Assembly (NCBI RefSeq): GCF_025961835.1
Contig: NZ_JAOQOK010000001.1
Span: 1,736,001-1,800,000, forward strand
Direction of reading: 5' to 3'
Length of the DNA stretch: 64,000 nt
From: Sphingobium sp. B2D3C
Lineage (GTDB): Bacteria > Pseudomonadota > Alphaproteobacteria > Sphingomonadales > Sphingomonadaceae
A model generated the notes under the pieces. The model saw only the letters and a list, made by a program, of their open reading frames with translations, did no database searches and was not told the origin of the DNA. Shown here in pieces: positions 19,049-28,500 of this stretch; the first letter of the stretch is position 1, and every line of letters begins with the position of its first letter. The position numbers were made by a program, and so were the translations under genes.

Positions 19049-19930
19049 TTGCGACCCAAGCCTGCCCGGAGTCATGACGCGTTTCATCACTACGGCGTAG
19101 CCGGTGATTGCGGTCCTCTGGTGTTCGCCGTCCCTCATGCCGGGCGGGACTATTCCCCCGCCCTGCTCGCGCGGGCCCGCGTCTCGCAAAAGGCGTTGCA
19201 AGGGCTGGAGGACCGCTATGCCGATCTGCTGGTGGAAAGGCTCATCGAGCAAGGCCACCATGTGCTGATCGCGCGCCAGCCCCGCGCCCTGATCGATCTC
19301 AATCGCGACGAGCGGGAAGTCGATCTGCGTGGCATCCAGGGGGCGCCATGGAGCTTTCGTGGCCAAAGCAGCGCAAAATTGCGCGGTGGTCTGGGGCTGA
19401 TCCCCGAGCGGCTGGCGGCGACGGGCGGTCTCTGGCGCGATCCCTTGCCCTACGCCGCCCTATGCCAGCATATCGAGCAGGTGCATCGCCCCTACCACGC
19501 CGCGCTGGCGGCTGCGCTTGACGTGACGCGCCGGCGCTATGGCATCGCGTTGCTGCTCGACATTCATTCCATGCCGCCGCTCAAGGCAACCACAACCGAC
19601 ATGCCGACTCCGCGCGTGGTGATCGGCGACCGATTCGGGCGGAGCGCAACGGATCGGCTGACCGACCTGTGTGCGGACGTCATTCGCCGGCACCGGCTGC
19701 CGGTGGCGATCAACGCGCCCTATGCCGGTAACCACATTCTCGAGCGACATGGCCGGCCCGAGCGGGACGTTCACGCCATTCAGATCGAATTCGATCGCTC
19801 GCTCTATCTGGATGCGACAATGGCCGAACCCGGCCCTGGCCTTGCCGATGTGCAGGCCCTTCTCGTGACATTGGCCGAGCATCTCTCGCGCGAGCTGATT
19901 GACTTTGCCCGGCCGCTGGCGGCCGAATAG
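19049..19930 (+). CDS. N-formylglutamate amidohydrolase
   Basis: A 293-residue protein of the N-formylglutamate amidohydrolase family, which hydrolyses N-formylglutamate in histidine degradation or related formyl/acyl amides. Likely zinc-binding and catalytic segments are FAVPHAGRDYSP, the ALIDLNRDEREVD stretch and LLLDIHSMPP, with INAPYAGNHILERHG near the C-terminus. The start is a TTG at 19049 with GGAGG four bases upstream; no ATG is available near the conserved N-terminus. It is divergent from cpdR and no hut genes adjoin it, so the physiological substrate is open. Confidence 0.88.
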   Translation: MRPKPARSHDAFHHYGVAGDCGPLVFAVPHAGRDYSPALLARARVSQKALQGLEDRYADLLVERLIEQGHHVLIARQPRALIDLNRDEREVDLRGIQGAPWSFRGQSSAKLRGGLGLIPERLAATGGLWRDPLPYAALCQHIEQVHRPYHAALAAALDVTRRRYGIALLLDIHSMPPLKATTTDMPTPRVVIGDRFGRSATDRLTDLCADVIRRHRLPVAINAPYAGNHILERHGRPERDVHAIQIEFDRSLYLDATMAEPGPGLADVQALLVTLAEHLSRELIDFARPLAAE

Positions 19931-19959
19931 CGCAGACCGAGCCATCTCCGTTTAACCAT

Positions 19960-20110
19960 AAAAAACCACCCCGTGCGATGCACAGGGTGGCCCAGGTTCA
20001 GGGAGGAGACGTCCCGAAAGGGCGGGACGCCCACGCAACGGCTCGAAAGGGGGAACAAGCCATTACGTATTCCGAAGTTAAGGCACGGCCCGAGCCTTTT
20101 CAAGCCCGGG
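19960..20110 (-). ncRNA. Candidate structured small RNA with anti-Shine-Dalgarno segment and terminator
   Basis: The 258-base gap after the amidohydrolase gene carries no gene, but on the minus strand it is highly structured. In order there are a GGCCCGGGC/GCTCGGGCC hairpin (about 20084-20110), a 7-bp CGTCCCG/CGGGACG hairpin (20010-20029), a free CTCCTCCC stretch (20001-20008), and a strong terminator hairpin (19966-19990) ending in six T. A free CCUCC-type segment between stems plus a terminator is the design of several alphaproteobacterial trans-acting RNAs. It could instead be the 3' untranslated region of sapC. No -35/-10 pair is convincing, so the 5' end is approximate. Confidence 0.4.
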
Positions 20111-20188
20111 CCGCAAGAGGTAGATGATTTTTTCAACTTATCGCCTCGCCCCGCCGAAAAAATCGAGCGGCTGAGCGAGGGGCGCGAT

Positions 20189-20968
20189 TTAGCTGATCTG
20201 GTAAGCCGGCACCGGGCCGAGGCCGAGGGCGCGCTGAGCGAAGAACAGCTCACGCATGCCCTGCAGCGAGAACAGATGCGCATGGATGAGCGGAAGCGCA
20301 CCGCTCTGGTTGAACTTGCGTAGCTGATCGCCGCGCAGCTCGCGCAGCTTTTCCTCGTTAACCATCTGGAAGCCGCGATAAACGAAGGGCTGCTCCTGAT
20401 CGGGAATCTGGATGCTCAGCTCGCCGTCCATCAGAAGCTCCTGCTCCTGCAGTTCCTTGACGAACTGGCCGGTGCGCATCGCAGCTTCCTCGAACTGCTG
20501 GCAGAAGGCGAGCAGTTCCTTGGTCAGCTCGCTGGCCTCGCCATTTTCGATGAGCGGACGACCGTCCTCATACTCGCCGACGATCTCGCTGGTCGGGTCG
20601 AAGCACAGCGACAGCTCGTCGGAATCCGGACGCAGGCGCACCAGCATCCAGGGGTAGCGACGGATATAGGCGGGAACATAGCCGTCCTCGCGGCGCAGCT
20701 TGCCCTCGCTGTCGACCAGCGTGTTGACGCCCTCGTTGAGGCCCATCAGCGCCAGCGGCACGGGATTGGGGCCGCTGGAGAACACGATCGGCAGGAAACG
20801 CTGGGCCTGCGCGAACTCGTCGAGCGTCAGCGGGACCGCGTGGACGCCCACGATATGCGGCGCGGTGTCATAGTTGCGCAGCGTATACTTGCCGTGCTGC
20901 TCTACATTGAGCGGCACCAGATCGTTGTAAAGCAGAGGCAAATTCTGGGCTTGTGGCGCGCTGGCCAT
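20189..20968 (-). CDS. SapC family protein
   Basis: A 259-residue SapC-family protein. The name comes from a Campylobacter S-layer-associated locus, but function in alphaproteobacteria is not established; it is probably cytoplasmic, with no signal peptide seen. Family features include LPLLYNDLVPLNVEQHGKY, PLTLDEFAQAQRFLPIVFS and YVPAYIRRYPWMLVR. The start at 20968 (MASAPQ) has CAGGAG upstream; the longer open frame runs antisense through the neighbouring oxidase gene and is discarded. A terminator lies about 200 bases downstream. It stands alone, so context gives no role. Confidence 0.87.
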   Translation of the reverse strand: MASAPQAQNLPLLYNDLVPLNVEQHGKYTLRNYDTAPHIVGVHAVPLTLDEFAQAQRFLPIVFSSGPNPVPLALMGLNEGVNTLVDSEGKLRREDGYVPAYIRRYPWMLVRLRPDSDELSLCFDPTSEIVGEYEDGRPLIENGEASELTKELLAFCQQFEEAAMRTGQFVKELQEQELLMDGELSIQIPDQEQPFVYRGFQMVNEEKLRELRGDQLRKFNQSGALPLIHAHLFSLQGMRELFFAQRALGLGPVPAYQIS

Positions 20969-21054
20969 GACATCGGTCTCCTGAAGCGGACATGGATCAG
21001 CCCGTTCCCGATGGGCCGGCTGAATGACGCCCGGCCATAAAGGGCCGCTCGGGC

Positions 21055-22494
21055 CTAGGCAAGGGGCACAAGCTTGCCGGGATTGAATAGGCCCTGTGGA
21101 TCGAACGCCCGCTTGATCGCCCGCACCGCATTCAGCTGGGCGGGTGGCGTAAGACGTGCAAACTCCGCGATCTTCATCTGGCCGATCCCGTGCTCGGCCG
21201 AGATCGATCCGTGCATCGCCACGACGATGTCGTTGACGAAGCGTGTCGCCTCTTCCCCGTGCGTGCCGAGCCAGTCTGCCCCCTGCCCCGGGCCAGTGCC
21301 GGCCGGCGCGCGGACATGGAAGTGCACATTGCCATCGCCAAGGTGCCCGAAGGACGAAGCCGTCGCCCCCGGGAACCGCGCCTCGCACGCCGCTGCCGCC
21401 TCGATCATGAAGCGGGGCATGTCCGCAATCGGCACACTCACATCGAACTGCAGCGCGGGGCCTTGCGCCCGCTCCGCCTCCGATCCGCTTTCCCGCAGCT
21501 TCCAGAATGCCTCAGTCTGCGCCTCGCTGGCGGCGATGGCCGCATCGACGACCAGACCTTGTTCGAAGGCCTCGGCCAGAGTGGCCTCCAGCCGGGCAGC
21601 CGCGCTCTCTTCCTCGTCGGCCGCGTCCAGATCCACCTCGATCAGCGCATTCCACGGCGTGCGGGTCTCGATTGGCGCGCGCGTATCGGGGATCACATCG
21701 AGCACATGGCCGAGCGTGTCGCGCGCCATCACCTCGAATCCCTCGACGACGGACCCGAGGCGCCGTTCGAGAAATCGCAACAGCGCCAGCGCCTGCGCGG
21801 GGTCTTCCACGCCGGCCCAAGCCACGGCCCGATCGGCAATCGCGGGCACTAGACGAAGGCTCGCGGCGGTCACGATCCCCAGCGTTCCTTCCGCCCCGAT
21901 GAGCAGCTGCTTGAGATCGTAACCGCGATTGTCCTTCTTGAGCGCGGCAATCCCATCGTGGATCGAGCCATCCGGCAGCACCGCCTCGATGCCCTCCACC
22001 AGTGCGCGCATCGTCCCGTGCCGCAGCACCTGCGTCCCGCCGGCATTGGTGGAGACGAGCCCGCCGACCGTTGCCGATCCCTTGGCGCCCAGGCTCAGCG
22101 GAAACCGCCGGCCGACCGCCGCTGCCGCCTCATGCAGCGTCGAGAGAATGACACCTGCCTCGCACACGGCGAGATTGGCGGCAGGATCGATCGCGCGAAT
22201 CCGGTTCATCGCGCGGAGTGAGAGGATGAGGGCGCTGCCATCGGCCGGGGGTGTGGCGCCGCCGACCATGGAGGTATTCCCGCCCTGCGGCACCAAGGGG
22301 ACGCCATGATCGTGCGCGCAGCGGACCATCGCGGCCACCTCCTGCGTGGATCGCGGCGTCAAAATGGCCGCCGTCTCGCCATGATATTTGCCACGCCAGT
22401 CACCCAGCCAAGGCACGATCAGATCGCGATCCTCTATCAGGCCACGGGGGCCGGCAATCGCACGAAAGGCGTCCAGAACTGTCTCGGAGATCAT
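21055..22494 (-). CDS. FAD-linked oxidase, GlcD/D-2-hydroxyacid dehydrogenase type
   Basis: A 479-residue flavoprotein with an N-terminal PCMH/VAO FAD-binding domain and the C-terminal FAD-oxidase domain of the GlcD/D-lactate/D-2-hydroxyglutarate dehydrogenase group. FAD-binding segments are VPQGGNTSMVGGATPP and LGAKGSATVGGLVSTNAGG, and LIGAEGTLGIVTAASLRL closes the domain. The C-terminus has SSFGHLGDGNVHFHV (metal/substrate histidines) and EHGIGQMK, both characteristic. It oxidises a D-2-hydroxyacid and passes electrons to a quinone, cytochrome or ETF; the exact substrate is not visible. It is a single gene. Confidence 0.88.
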   Translation of the reverse strand: MISETVLDAFRAIAGPRGLIEDRDLIVPWLGDWRGKYHGETAAILTPRSTQEVAAMVRCAHDHGVPLVPQGGNTSMVGGATPPADGSALILSLRAMNRIRAIDPAANLAVCEAGVILSTLHEAAAAVGRRFPLSLGAKGSATVGGLVSTNAGGTQVLRHGTMRALVEGIEAVLPDGSIHDGIAALKKDNRGYDLKQLLIGAEGTLGIVTAASLRLVPAIADRAVAWAGVEDPAQALALLRFLERRLGSVVEGFEVMARDTLGHVLDVIPDTRAPIETRTPWNALIEVDLDAADEEESAAARLEATLAEAFEQGLVVDAAIAASEAQTEAFWKLRESGSEAERAQGPALQFDVSVPIADMPRFMIEAAAACEARFPGATASSFGHLGDGNVHFHVRAPAGTGPGQGADWLGTHGEEATRFVNDIVVAMHGSISAEHGIGQMKIAEFARLTPPAQLNAVRAIKRAFDPQGLFNPGKLVPLA

Positions 22495-22643
22495 GCCCGC
22501 CTATATGCCCTCTGCGCCGCCGCATGACCACCATCTGCGCGCAAAAATGCTTGCGAAGCGCGCGCCTTCGTTGTTGATCATACAATTAATCGGCTGTTCA
22601 AGCGGTAAGGGTTAGGGCATTTTCCTCCCCTGGGGTCAGTTCA

Positions 22644-23186
22644 TTGCCAGCATCGTCGCCAACTATTTTGCTGCCGCTCCTGCTTTTGGGCGCATCGCAG
22701 GCCGTAGAGGCCGAGCAGCGCGTGGCGGGCCCGGAGATGAGCCGCATGGCGCGCATGGAGCAGGTCCAGCTCGCCCAGCTCTCCATCGAACAGCGAGTGA
22801 TCATCCGCATCCCGACCATGCCGGCGCAACCCCGGACAGCCGCACCGGCGCCGCCGGTCATCCAGTGGAAGGAAGGTCGCGGTCCGCGTTGCCTGCCGCT
22901 CAACCTGATCCGCGCGGCGGTGGTGACGCATGCCGATGGCGTGACGATGGTGGTGAGCAACACCGAGCGCTACCGCGCCCATCTGGGGCGGGCCTGCCGG
23001 GCGGCGGACTTCTATTCCGGCTTCTACATCTCGCCCGACAAGGATGGGGTGCTGTGCGCCGGGCGGGACATGCTGCATGCTCGCAATGGCTCCGCCTGCG
23101 AGATCGAGCGCTTCTCGCGCCTCACGCCCCAGGTCGTGCGCGCCGATCCTGATGACGACCAAAGACGCGCGCGATCTGACCGATAA
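22644..23186 (+). CDS. Conserved secreted hypothetical protein
   Basis: A 180-residue protein I cannot assign to a named family. A short hydrophobic N-terminus (TILLPLLLLGASQAVEAEQ) looks like a signal peptide. The C-terminal half, from VIQWKEGRGPRCLPLNLIR to SACEIERFSRL, has four cysteines (in CLPL, RACRA, VLCAG, SACEI) that could make two disulfides in the periplasm. The start is uncertain: the upstream frame is closed by a stop and the only early candidate is TTG at 22644 with a weak GGGG upstream. It lies ahead of tamA with a 130-base gap. Confidence 0.6.
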   Translation: MPASSPTILLPLLLLGASQAVEAEQRVAGPEMSRMARMEQVQLAQLSIEQRVIIRIPTMPAQPRTAAPAPPVIQWKEGRGPRCLPLNLIRAAVVTHADGVTMVVSNTERYRAHLGRACRAADFYSGFYISPDKDGVLCAGRDMLHARNGSACEIERFSRLTPQVVRADPDDDQRRARSDR

Positions 23187-23316
23187 CTGCCGATAAGCGG
23201 GCGGAATTCCGCTTCCCGCGTTCGAGGCCAGAAACCATATCGCCACCGCCGCATTATCATGACGGGGAGCCTCAAGGCTCGCGGACGTCGCGTCAATCGC
23301 GACAGGGGAGCCGTCG

Positions 23317-25566
23317 TTGCGACTAAGATTACCGAAGGCAGGCTTGAAGCCAAGCACGCAGAACTTTGGAAAAGCCTGGCGTGGAAGCTTGCTGGCGAGT
23401 GCCGGGATGCTGTGTCTGCTCGCCTATCCCGCACAGGCCCAGACCCCAGCGACCGAGCAGACGCAGCCGATGCGGAGTTCAGACGGGGCTCCTGTTGAGC
23501 CGATCATTTCTGACGAAGAGTTCGACGCTAGCATTCCGCCGATCGATGAAAGCGCCCCGCTCGGCAGCGTCCAGGCATGGGAAGCCGAGGCAGACCGGCG
23601 CGCGGCCAGCACTGGCCGCGATGCCAGCGTGAGCGCCGAGCCGACCCCCGCCGAACAATCGGCGGCGGATGAGGGCCTGCCCGCTCCGCCGGAACTGGAT
23701 GAGGAGCTCGACCGGCCTCTCACCCCGCTCAACGCCTTCGACGTCGAAACCTTCGACGAGAGCCAGTATACCGAGGCTGACGAGGGCCCCGCCCCTTCGC
23801 TGCGCTACAGCTACAAGATCGAGGGTCTCTCCGCGCTGGACGGTGCCGGCCCGGTGCTGCCCGTGGATGGCGGGGACATTGTCAGCCAGTTCAAGTCGCT
23901 CTCCGCCCTCGAAGATGGCGATGGCAAGGCCGACAATGGCGCCATGATCAATGCCCGGCTGGAGGAAGACCAGAAATTGCTGGTCGATATCCTGTCCTCG
24001 CAGGGCTTTTTCGATGCCACGGTGCGGGGTTCGCTGGAGCTTCCCGAGCAGGACAGCAAGGGGCCGATCACGGTCATCCTGCAGGCCACGCCAGGCCCGC
24101 GCTATCATCTGGGCGAGATCCGGTTCGATGCGCCGCCGGTGCAGCCCGAGGATCTCATCACCCGCGCCTTCCGGCCCCGCACTGGCGACCCCATCGTCGC
24201 CGAACGCATTCTCAGCGCCGAAGCCAATATCGCCGTGACCTTGCCCGAGAACGGCTATCCGTTCGTGAATGTCGGCCAGCGCGATATCGTGCTCGATCCG
24301 GAAACGGAGGCCGGCGACTACACGCTGCCGATCACCCCCGGCCCCCGCAGCAGCTTCGGCGACATCGTCGTCGAGGGCGAGAAGCCGGTGTTCGAGCCGG
24401 ACCATATCCAGAAGATCGCCCGCTTCCGCAAAGGGGAACTGTATGACAGCCGCAAGATCGATGATCTGCGTCAGGCGCTGATCGCCACCGGGCTGCTCTC
24501 CGTGGGATCCGTGACGCCCCGCCCGAGCGGCGAGCCCGCGGGCGACGGCACGGACTATGCGACCCTCGTCGTCAATCAGGAGGCCGGCCCCGCCCGCACC
24601 CTCGCCGCCCAAGCCGGCTATGGCACGGGCCAGGGCGTCAAGGTCGAGGGGAGCTGGACGCACCGGAACATGTTCCCACCCGAGGGCGCGCTCATTGTTC
24701 AGGGTACGGCCGGCACATTGGAGCAAGGCCTCGGCGTCTCCTTCCGTCGCTCGAATGCCGGCAAGCGGGACCGCAGCGTGGAACTGGGTATCGATGCCCG
24801 GCACAGCAATTTCGACGCGTTCGAGGCGTTCACGGGCCGTCTTTATGGCCGCATCGCCTACGAAAGCACGCCCATCTGGCAGAAGCGGCTGACCTACAAT
24901 TTCGGCTTCGAGCTGCTCGGCTCCAACGAGCAGGACTATAATTTCGACGCCGGTGAGCTGCGCCGGCGGACCTATTATGTCGCGGCGCTGCCGGGTCAGG
25001 TGACGTTCGACACATCCAACTCCCTGCTCGACCCGACCCGTGGCTTCCGGATCTCCGCCTGGCTCTCGCCGGAAGCATCGCTCGGCAGCGGCGCACAAAC
25101 CTACGCCCGCGCGATGCTGGAAGGCACGGGCTACTACCCCATCTCGGACGGCTTCGTGCTGGCGGGCCGCGCGCGCGTCGGTATGATCGGCGGCGCGGCG
25201 CGTGAGCAGATCGCACCCTCGCGGCGCTTCTACGGCGGTGGCGGCGGATCGGTGCGCGGCTTTGGCTATCAGGAACTCGGCCCCAAGGATCCCGATGCCC
25301 GGCCCATTGGCGGCCGCAGCCTCGTCGAGGCCGCGGCGGAAGTGCGCTATCGCTTCGGCGATTATGGCATTGTCGGCTTCATCGATGGCGGGCAGGTCTA
25401 TACCAGCCAGGTGCCACGCTTTGACGATTGGCGCTTCGGCGTCGGCATAGGCGGGCGCTTCTACACCAATTTCGGCCCGATGCGGCTCGATGTCGCCACA
25501 CCGATCAACCGCCAGCCGGGAGAATCCCGTATCTCCGTCTATGTCTCCATCGGGCAGGCTTTCTGA
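23317..25566 (+). CDS. tamA: Outer-membrane translocation protein TamA (Omp85/BamA superfamily)
   Basis: A 749-residue outer-membrane protein. After a signal sequence (LLASAGMLCLLAYPAQAQ) comes a Pro/Glu-rich linker, then POTRA domains (for example ATPGPRYHLGEIRFDAP and TPGPRSSFGDIVVEGE), then a 16-strand barrel of the Omp85 type containing RRFYGGGGGSVRGFGYQELG, the conserved (V/I)RGF loop. It ends in a terminal Phe (VSIGQAF), the usual outer-membrane signal. With TamB it forms a complex implicated in outer-membrane protein insertion and lipid transport. The start is TTG 23317 with GGGGAG 7 bases upstream. The stop overlaps the tamB ATG by one base. Confidence 0.93.
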   Translation: MRLRLPKAGLKPSTQNFGKAWRGSLLASAGMLCLLAYPAQAQTPATEQTQPMRSSDGAPVEPIISDEEFDASIPPIDESAPLGSVQAWEAEADRRAASTGRDASVSAEPTPAEQSAADEGLPAPPELDEELDRPLTPLNAFDVETFDESQYTEADEGPAPSLRYSYKIEGLSALDGAGPVLPVDGGDIVSQFKSLSALEDGDGKADNGAMINARLEEDQKLLVDILSSQGFFDATVRGSLELPEQDSKGPITVILQATPGPRYHLGEIRFDAPPVQPEDLITRAFRPRTGDPIVAERILSAEANIAVTLPENGYPFVNVGQRDIVLDPETEAGDYTLPITPGPRSSFGDIVVEGEKPVFEPDHIQKIARFRKGELYDSRKIDDLRQALIATGLLSVGSVTPRPSGEPAGDGTDYATLVVNQEAGPARTLAAQAGYGTGQGVKVEGSWTHRNMFPPEGALIVQGTAGTLEQGLGVSFRRSNAGKRDRSVELGIDARHSNFDAFEAFTGRLYGRIAYESTPIWQKRLTYNFGFELLGSNEQDYNFDAGELRRRTYYVAALPGQVTFDTSNSLLDPTRGFRISAWLSPEASLGSGAQTYARAMLEGTGYYPISDGFVLAGRARVGMIGGAAREQIAPSRRFYGGGGGSVRGFGYQELGPKDPDARPIGGRSLVEAAAEVRYRFGDYGIVGFIDGGQVYTSQVPRFDDWRFGVGIGGRFYTNFGPMRLDVATPINRQPGESRISVYVSIGQAF

Positions 25567-28500
25567 TGGCTGATCCGACCCCACCCCCCGCGCCGATCGC
25601 CTCGGATATGCCGGAAGAGACGACTGCCGAAACCGTGATCGTCCGCCGCCGGAATTGGCCGCGCCGCGTGCTGATCGGCCTTGGGGCGCTGCTCGCCTTG
25701 CTGCTGGCCGTCATCATTGGCGGCTATGCCTGGCTGAACAGTGACAGTGGGCGGGGGTTCGTCACCCGGCAGATCACCGGACTCAAGTTCGAGAATGGCA
25801 TGTCGATCGGCATTGGGCGGATCGACGGCTCGATCTTCGGCGCCATGCGCCTGCGCAATGTAGAGGTGCGGGACACAAAGGGCGTGTTCCTGAGCGCGCC
25901 GCTCATCGAGATGGACTGGCGGCCGCTCGCCTATGCGCGCAGCCATGTCGACATCCGCTCCCTGTTGATCCCGGCCGCCCGGCTGCATCGCTCGCCGGAA
26001 TTCAAGCCGACGCCATCCAGCGATGGGCCGCTGCTGCCCGATCTCGACATTGACGTGAACCGGCTCGACATTGGCCGCCTGCAGATCGACACCCCGGTGA
26101 CCGGCCGCAAGCACCTGCTCGGCCTCGCCGGTACGGTCCACATTGCGGACCGCCGCGCGCGGATCAAGGCGGACGGGCGCGCCATTGTGGCGCCGGGCGT
26201 TGCGGGTGGTGACAGGCTGGCGCTGCTGCTCGACGCGGTACCGGAATCCAACCGCCTGGCGGTCGATCTGCGCGTGACCGCCCCGGCGCAGGGCTTGCTG
26301 GCAAGCTACACCGGCATCGCCCAGCCGACAGCCATCGCGCTGGCCGGCAAGGGGGACTGGCAGAGCTGGACCGGCAAGCTGACGGGCCGGATGGGCAGCG
26401 AAAGCCTTGCCAATGTCGCGATCACGGGCCGCGACGGCACCTTCACGGTGCGTGGCCCCTTGCGGCCCGGGCTTTTCCTCACCGGCCCGGCTCGCGCCAT
26501 GCTCGAGCCGGTGACGCAAATCGACATGACCGCTGCCCTCGCAGACCGCCGCGCCCAGATTCGTGGCGGCCTGGCCAGCGACAACTTCACCTTCGGCGCC
26601 CAAGGCCTCATCGATCTGGGTGCCAGCCGCATGGAGAATCTCGATCTCGCCTTCCGGCTCACCAAGCCCAGCGTGATCGCGGAGAATCTGCGCGGCGCGG
26701 ATATCGCGATGAACGCCACGCTCAACGGCGCCTTCGTCGCGCCGACGATCCGCTATGGCGTGAACGCCCGCCAGATTGGCTTTGGCGCCACGCTGATCGA
26801 AGGCCTCGCCGTCTCGGGCAGCGCGACGCTGGACAAGGACCGCTGGATGATCCCCGTCGAGGGACGCGCCCGGCGGATCAGCGGCGTCAATGCCAGCATC
26901 GAGCCACTGCTCACCAATGTCAGCCTGGACGGCGACCTGGCTTATGCCAATGGCCGCATCCTCTCGGATAATATGCGGCTGCGGTCCGACCGGATCGACG
27001 CCACCGCCGTGATCGTGGCCGACCTCAACACCGCGCTCTACACAGGCGCCCTGAATGGCCGGGTGAATGGCTATCAGGTCGAGAGCGTGGGCATCTTCAA
27101 CCTCCAAACCGACATGGACCTCAAAACCGGCCAGAACGGTTCTTTCCGCCTCGGCGGCCGCGTCACCGCGCGCTCGACACGCCTGCTGAACGACGGGCTG
27201 CAAAGCTTCCTTGGCGGCAACGCGTTGATCGTCGCGGATGTCGGTTATGACAGCAATGGCGTGGCCAGAGTCGAGCGGCTGAACGTCTCGGCGCCACAAT
27301 TCCGCATGACCGGCGCGCGCGGTCACTACGGCGCGGACGGCAGCGTGCGCTTCTCCGGGCGCGGAAGCTCGGATCAATATGGCCCGCTGGGCGTCGAGGT
27401 GACCGGCACGGTCAATCGCCCGCTGGTCCGGCTGGCAGCCGAGCGGCCGGGCCTTGGCATTGGCCTCGCCAATCTGACGGCGACCGTGCGGGGCGACAAC
27501 GGCACCTATCTGGTGCAGGGCGAAGGCGCCTCCGACTACGGACCGCTGGACCTCAATCTGGCTGTAATGACTGCGCGCGGGCCTTTGACCGTCGATGTGC
27601 GCCAAGGCACGAGCTTCGGCGGCGTCGGCCTCTCCGGGCGCATCTCGCAAAGCCGCGCCGGCCCGTTCGAGGGTACATTGCTGGCCGATGGGTCCGGCAT
27701 CAATGGGCGGGTTGCGCTTTCCGCGCAGGGCCCCGTGCAGCGCGCGCTGGTAGATGCCACCGCGCGCAACGCCAGCCTGCCCGGCAAGGCCGGCCTCACT
27801 GTGGAGCAGGCGCTCATCAAGGCGGACATTCTGTTGACCGAGCAGCCGCAGGTCGTTGCCGATGCGCAGCTTGCCGGCACGCGGATGGGCGATCTCACCA
27901 TCGCGGTCGCGCGCGGCACGCTGAACTATCGCGACGGGGGCGGTCAGGCGAAGCTGCTGGTCGAGGGGCGCACGCGCTATCCGTTCCGCCTGGCTGCCAA
28001 CGCCCGCATGGCGCGGGACCTGTGGCAGCTCGCGCTGGACGGTCGCTTCAACGGCGTCGACGTCAAGACAAGCTCGCCGATGCGCATCGTGCCATCGAAC
28101 GGACGCTATACGCTCGCCCCGACGCGGCTCACGGTCGGCGGAGGCACCTTGCACCTTGCCGGCCATTATGGTGGCGGCATTGCCGTGCAGGCCAGGATGC
28201 AGGAACTCAACCTCGCCATCGCCAATCCCTTCGTGCCCGGCCTTGGCCTCGGCGGAAAGGCCACCGGCAGTCTCGACTTCACCCAGGCCAGCGAGACGGC
28301 CTTCCCCGCCGCCGACGCCCGCCTGACGATCGACGATTTCACCCGCACCAGCCTCGCGGCCGTCTCCGAACCGGTCGATATCCAGTTCGCCGGCCGGCTG
28401 ATCCCGCAAGGTGGCGAGGCGAATGCGCTCATCCGCCGGCGCGGCGCCGCGATCGGCCGGATGAAGGTCAGCCTCCAGCCGCTCGGGCCGGGCGCGGGTA

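Noticed and set aside
22560..22600. TTGTTGATCATACAA-like palindrome before the FAD oxidase gene as a GntR operator
   Set aside because: Symmetry is weak (only the outer four bases match in register) and no regulator gene is nearby.
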